Source: an uncultured Amaricoccus sp.
GTDB taxonomy: Bacteria > Pseudomonadota > Alphaproteobacteria > Rhodobacterales > Rhodobacteraceae
Assembly (NCBI RefSeq): GCF_937858865.1
Contig: NZ_CALLYO010000525.1
Coordinates: 1 to 7,411, forward strand
DNA length: 7,411 nt
Reading direction: 5' to 3'
Each line of letters starts with the position of its first letter. Position 1 is the first letter of the stretch. Positions 5,541 to 7,411 of the stretch are shown in pieces. A program made the translations under genes and the position numbers. A model generated the notes under the pieces. The model had not been told where the DNA came from, did no database searches, and was given only the letters and a program-made list of their open reading frames with translations.

Positions 5541-6588
5541 GCGTCCGGGCCTCGGCGTCGGCGACGAAGGTGAGGTCGAGGAGCTTCTGGATGCGGGTGG
5601 CGTGGCGGAAGTCGGGCTCGCCGTTCTGGCCGGAGAGCAGCGCGATGACGAAGCGCTCCTCGTTGCGCGGGGTCGGCGGGCAGGGGTAGGGGGTCCAGGT
5701 CTGGGTGTCGATGTCGGGGCCGAGGCAGACCTCGAGGCTCGAGTCGAGGTGGTTGGCCCAGATCTTCAGCGCGCCCCGGTCGCCGTGGATCAGGAGGTCG
5801 AGGTCGTTGAGCTTGCCGGTGGCGAAGCGGCTCATGTGGACGACGCCGAGGGCGCCGTTGGCGAATTCGACCGTCATGGCGACGCTGTCGTTGACGTCGA
5901 GGGTGTAGACGTCGATGGCGCCGCCGTCGGCCTTGTCGAAGGTCTTCATCCGGGCGGAGAGGCCGGTGATGTCGAGGCCGGTGCCGTAGGTGGCGAAGTC
6001 GAGGATGTGGACGCCGATGTCGCCCATCACCCCCTTGGAGCCGTGGCGGGAGGAGAGCCGCCAGAGCCAGCGCTCCTCGGTGCGCCAGTCGCCCCAGTGG
6101 CGGCCGGTGAGCCAGGACTGCAGGTAGCTGGCCTGGACGTGGCGGACCTCGCCGATCTCGCCGGCGTCGATCATCCGGCGGGCGGTCTGCAGCGCGCTCG
6201 CGTTGCGGTAGGTGAGGTTGACCATGTTGACGAGGCCGGCGGCCTCGGCGGCCTCGGTCATCTGCAGCGCGTCGGCGTGGTTGAGGGCGAGGGGTTTTTC
6301 GCAGAAGACGGGCTTGCCGGCGGCGAGGAGCTGCATCGTGGTCGGGTGGTGGGCGGCGTCGGGGGTGGAGTTGACGGCGGCGTCGAACCCGTCCCAGGCG
6401 ATGGCGTCGGCGAGGCTGCCGAAGGCGTTGGGGATGGCGTGGGCGGCGGCGAAGTCGCGGGCGCGCTCGGCGTTCATGTCGGCGGCGGCGACCAGCTCGC
6501 AGCCGGGGATGAGGGCGAACTTCTCGGCGTGGGTGCGGGCGATGGCGCCGGTGCCGAGGATGAGCAGGCGGCGGGCGCCGTCGGTCAT
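5527..6588 (-). CDS. Gfo/Idh/MocA family NAD(P)-dependent oxidoreductase, ThuB-like
   Basis: This 353-residue cytoplasmic enzyme belongs to the Gfo/Idh/MocA dehydrogenases, which oxidise or reduce sugars, inositols and their derivatives. The N-terminal Rossmann fold carries LGTGAIA (11-17) for the dinucleotide and Asp37 at the end of the second strand, which usually favours NAD over NADP. CEKPL (96-100) supplies the family's catalytic lysine, Lys98. GDIGVHILD (189-197) supplies the Asp190/His194 pair seen in sugar dehydrogenases of this fold. The start overlaps the ThuA-like stop (ATGA) and also has its own AGGAGG at 6596-6601, seven bases upstream. Pairing with a ThuA-domain protein points to a ThuB-like role, for example oxidising a disaccharide or glycoside at C3. 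This subfamily has many specificities, so the substrate is inferred from context and I give no gene symbol. Confidence 0.9.
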   Translation of the reverse strand: MTDGARRLLILGTGAIARTHAEKFALIPGCELVAAADMNAERARDFAAAHAIPNAFGSLADAIAWDGFDAAVNSTPDAAHHPTTMQLLAAGKPVFCEKPLALNHADALQMTEAAEAAGLVNMVNLTYRNASALQTARRMIDAGEIGEVRHVQASYLQSWLTGRHWGDWRTEERWLWRLSSRHGSKGVMGDIGVHILDFATYGTGLDITGLSARMKTFDKADGGAIDVYTLDVNDSVAMTVEFANGALGVVHMSRFATGKLNDLDLLIHGDRGALKIWANHLDSSLEVCLGPDIDTQTWTPYPCPPTPRNEERFVIALLSGQNGEPDFRHATRIQKLLDLTFVADAEARTLPVD

Positions 6589-7367
6589 CGGTAGCCCTCC
6601 TCGCCGGGCTTGTGGAGCTTGGGGCCCTTCTCGGCGATCCGCTCGGGGGCGCGGTCGACCGGGACGTTCGGGGCCTCGGCGACGTCGGTCCAGGCGGGGG
6701 CCGGGTTGTGGGCCCAGTGGACGGCGTTGCGGAGGAGCTGCCGGACGGTGGCGTCGTGGTAGGTGGGGTAGGTCTCGTGGCCGGGGCGGAAGTAGAAGAT
6801 GCGGCCGGCGCCTCTTTGGTACGTCAGGCCGGAGCGGAAGACCTCGCCGCCCTCGAACCAGGAGACGAGGAGGGTCTCGAGCGGCTCGGGGACGAGGAAG
6901 GGCTCGCCGTACATCTCCTCGGACGGGAGCTCGATCCGGTCGCCGAGGCCGGCGAGGATCGGGTGGGAGGGGTTGGTGGCCCAGAGGCGCTCGCGCTCGC
7001 CGGCCTCGCGCCAGCGCAGGGAGCAGGGGGTGCCCATCAGGCGGCGGAAGATCTTCGAGAAGTGGCCGGAGTGGAGGACGATGAGGCCCATGCCCTCGTG
7101 GACCCGCTGGGCGACCCGGTCGACGGTGGCGTCCTCGACCTGGCCGTGGGCCTTGTGGCCCCACCAGAGCAGGACGTCGGTGTCGCGGAGCCGGTCCTCG
7201 GGGAGGCCGTTCCCGGGCTGGTCGAGGGTGGCGGTCGAGGCGTCGATCCCCGGGTCGGCGTTCAGGGCGGCCGCCAGGGCGGCGTGGATGCCCTCGGGGT
7301 AGACCGACTTCACGAGGGGGTTCTCGCGCTCGTGGACGAACTCGTTCCAGACGACGGCTCGGATCAT
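6585..7367 (-). CDS. ThuA domain protein (trehalose utilisation family)
   Basis: The 260-residue product matches the ThuA family in length and motifs. ThuA proteins have a class I glutamine-amidotransferase-like (flavodoxin-like) fold but lack the amidotransferase cysteine. Visible landmarks are DVLLWWGHKAHG (64-75), GLIVLHSGHFSK (94-105), the acidic EEMYGEPF (150-157) and GRIFYFRPGHETYPTY (198-213). The histidines in LHSGH and PGHETYPTYH are plausible metal or active-site ligands. There is no signal peptide, so it is cytoplasmic. In rhizobia, ThuA works with the oxidoreductase ThuB to convert trehalose and related disaccharides into 3-keto forms, and the overlapping oxidoreductase here fits that pairing. 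The ATG follows GGAGG (7375-7379) by seven bases. The usual transporter genes, if present, lie beyond the right edge. Family is confident; the trehalose substrate is not. Confidence 0.88.
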   Translation of the reverse strand: MIRAVVWNEFVHERENPLVKSVYPEGIHAALAAALNADPGIDASTATLDQPGNGLPEDRLRDTDVLLWWGHKAHGQVEDATVDRVAQRVHEGMGLIVLHSGHFSKIFRRLMGTPCSLRWREAGERERLWATNPSHPILAGLGDRIELPSEEMYGEPFLVPEPLETLLVSWFEGGEVFRSGLTYQRGAGRIFYFRPGHETYPTYHDATVRQLLRNAVHWAHNPAPAWTDVAEAPNVPVDRAPERIAEKGPKLHKPGEEGYR

Positions 7368-7373
7368 GGGGGT

Positions 7374-7385
7374 CCCTCCCGAGGG
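7374..7385 (-). promoter_or_regulatory. ThuA-like gene ribosome binding site inside a palindrome
   Basis: On the minus strand CCCTC-GG-GAGGG places the Shine-Dalgarno GGGAGGG in a self-complementary element, seven bases before the ATG. If it pairs, the ribosome site would be partly hidden. The loop would have to open to at least four bases, leaving a four-base stem, so the effect may be small. Confidence 0.45.
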
Positions 7386-7411
7386 TTGGATCGGGGGAGA
7401 GTGAAGGGGTT

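Noticed and set aside
5602..6594. 330-codon plus-strand open frame opposite the oxidoreductase
   Set aside because: It is rich in Gly, Val, Ala and Asp with no recognisable motif, and is antisense to a clear Gfo/Idh/MocA gene.

Overview
The window is very GC-rich and strongly biased towards G or C at third codon positions. It is densely packed with bacterial genes, many joined by 1-4 nt overlaps. The mobA/mobB-moeA arrangement, the azlCD pair and the thuA-thuB-like pair together suggest an alphaproteobacterium, probably Rhodobacterales/Rhodobacteraceae. That placement is inferred from gene content and composition only. I see no rRNA, tRNA, CRISPR array, transposase or phage gene.

Layout, left to right. 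(1) Positions 19-2345, minus strand: a molybdenum-cofactor pair, mobA followed by a fused mobB-moeA gene, overlapping by ATGA. (2) Positions 2346-2465: a 120-bp divergent spacer. (3) Positions 2466-3496, plus strand: azlC and azlD, the two subunits of a branched-chain amino acid exporter, overlapping by GTGA. (4) Positions 3507-5425, minus strand: a two-gene unit of a secreted alpha/beta hydrolase and, overlapping its stop by one base (TGATG), a protein with the architecture of a prokaryotic pentameric ligand-gated ion channel (pLGIC). It converges on azlD with a 10-nt gap. (5) Positions 5527-7367, minus strand: a ThuA-domain protein and a Gfo/Idh/MocA-type oxidoreductase, overlapping by ATGA and probably acting in sugar oxidation (the ThuAB/3-keto-glycoside type). 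The unit starts 44 bases from the right edge, so any upstream transporter genes lie outside the window.

The part most worth attention is the hydrolase-channel unit. The second gene has a signal peptide, a predominantly beta extracellular domain with the PFDRQ and DEW-I motifs of the ELIC-like ligand-binding domain, and four C-terminal membrane segments with a short M3-M4 loop. It lacks the M1 and M2-M3 prolines and the polar M2 lining of classical channels, so it looks like a divergent branch. Coupling it to an exported serine hydrolase suggests, as inference only, an enzyme that makes or destroys the receptor's ligand in the periplasm, loosely analogous to an esterase beside a neurotransmitter receptor.
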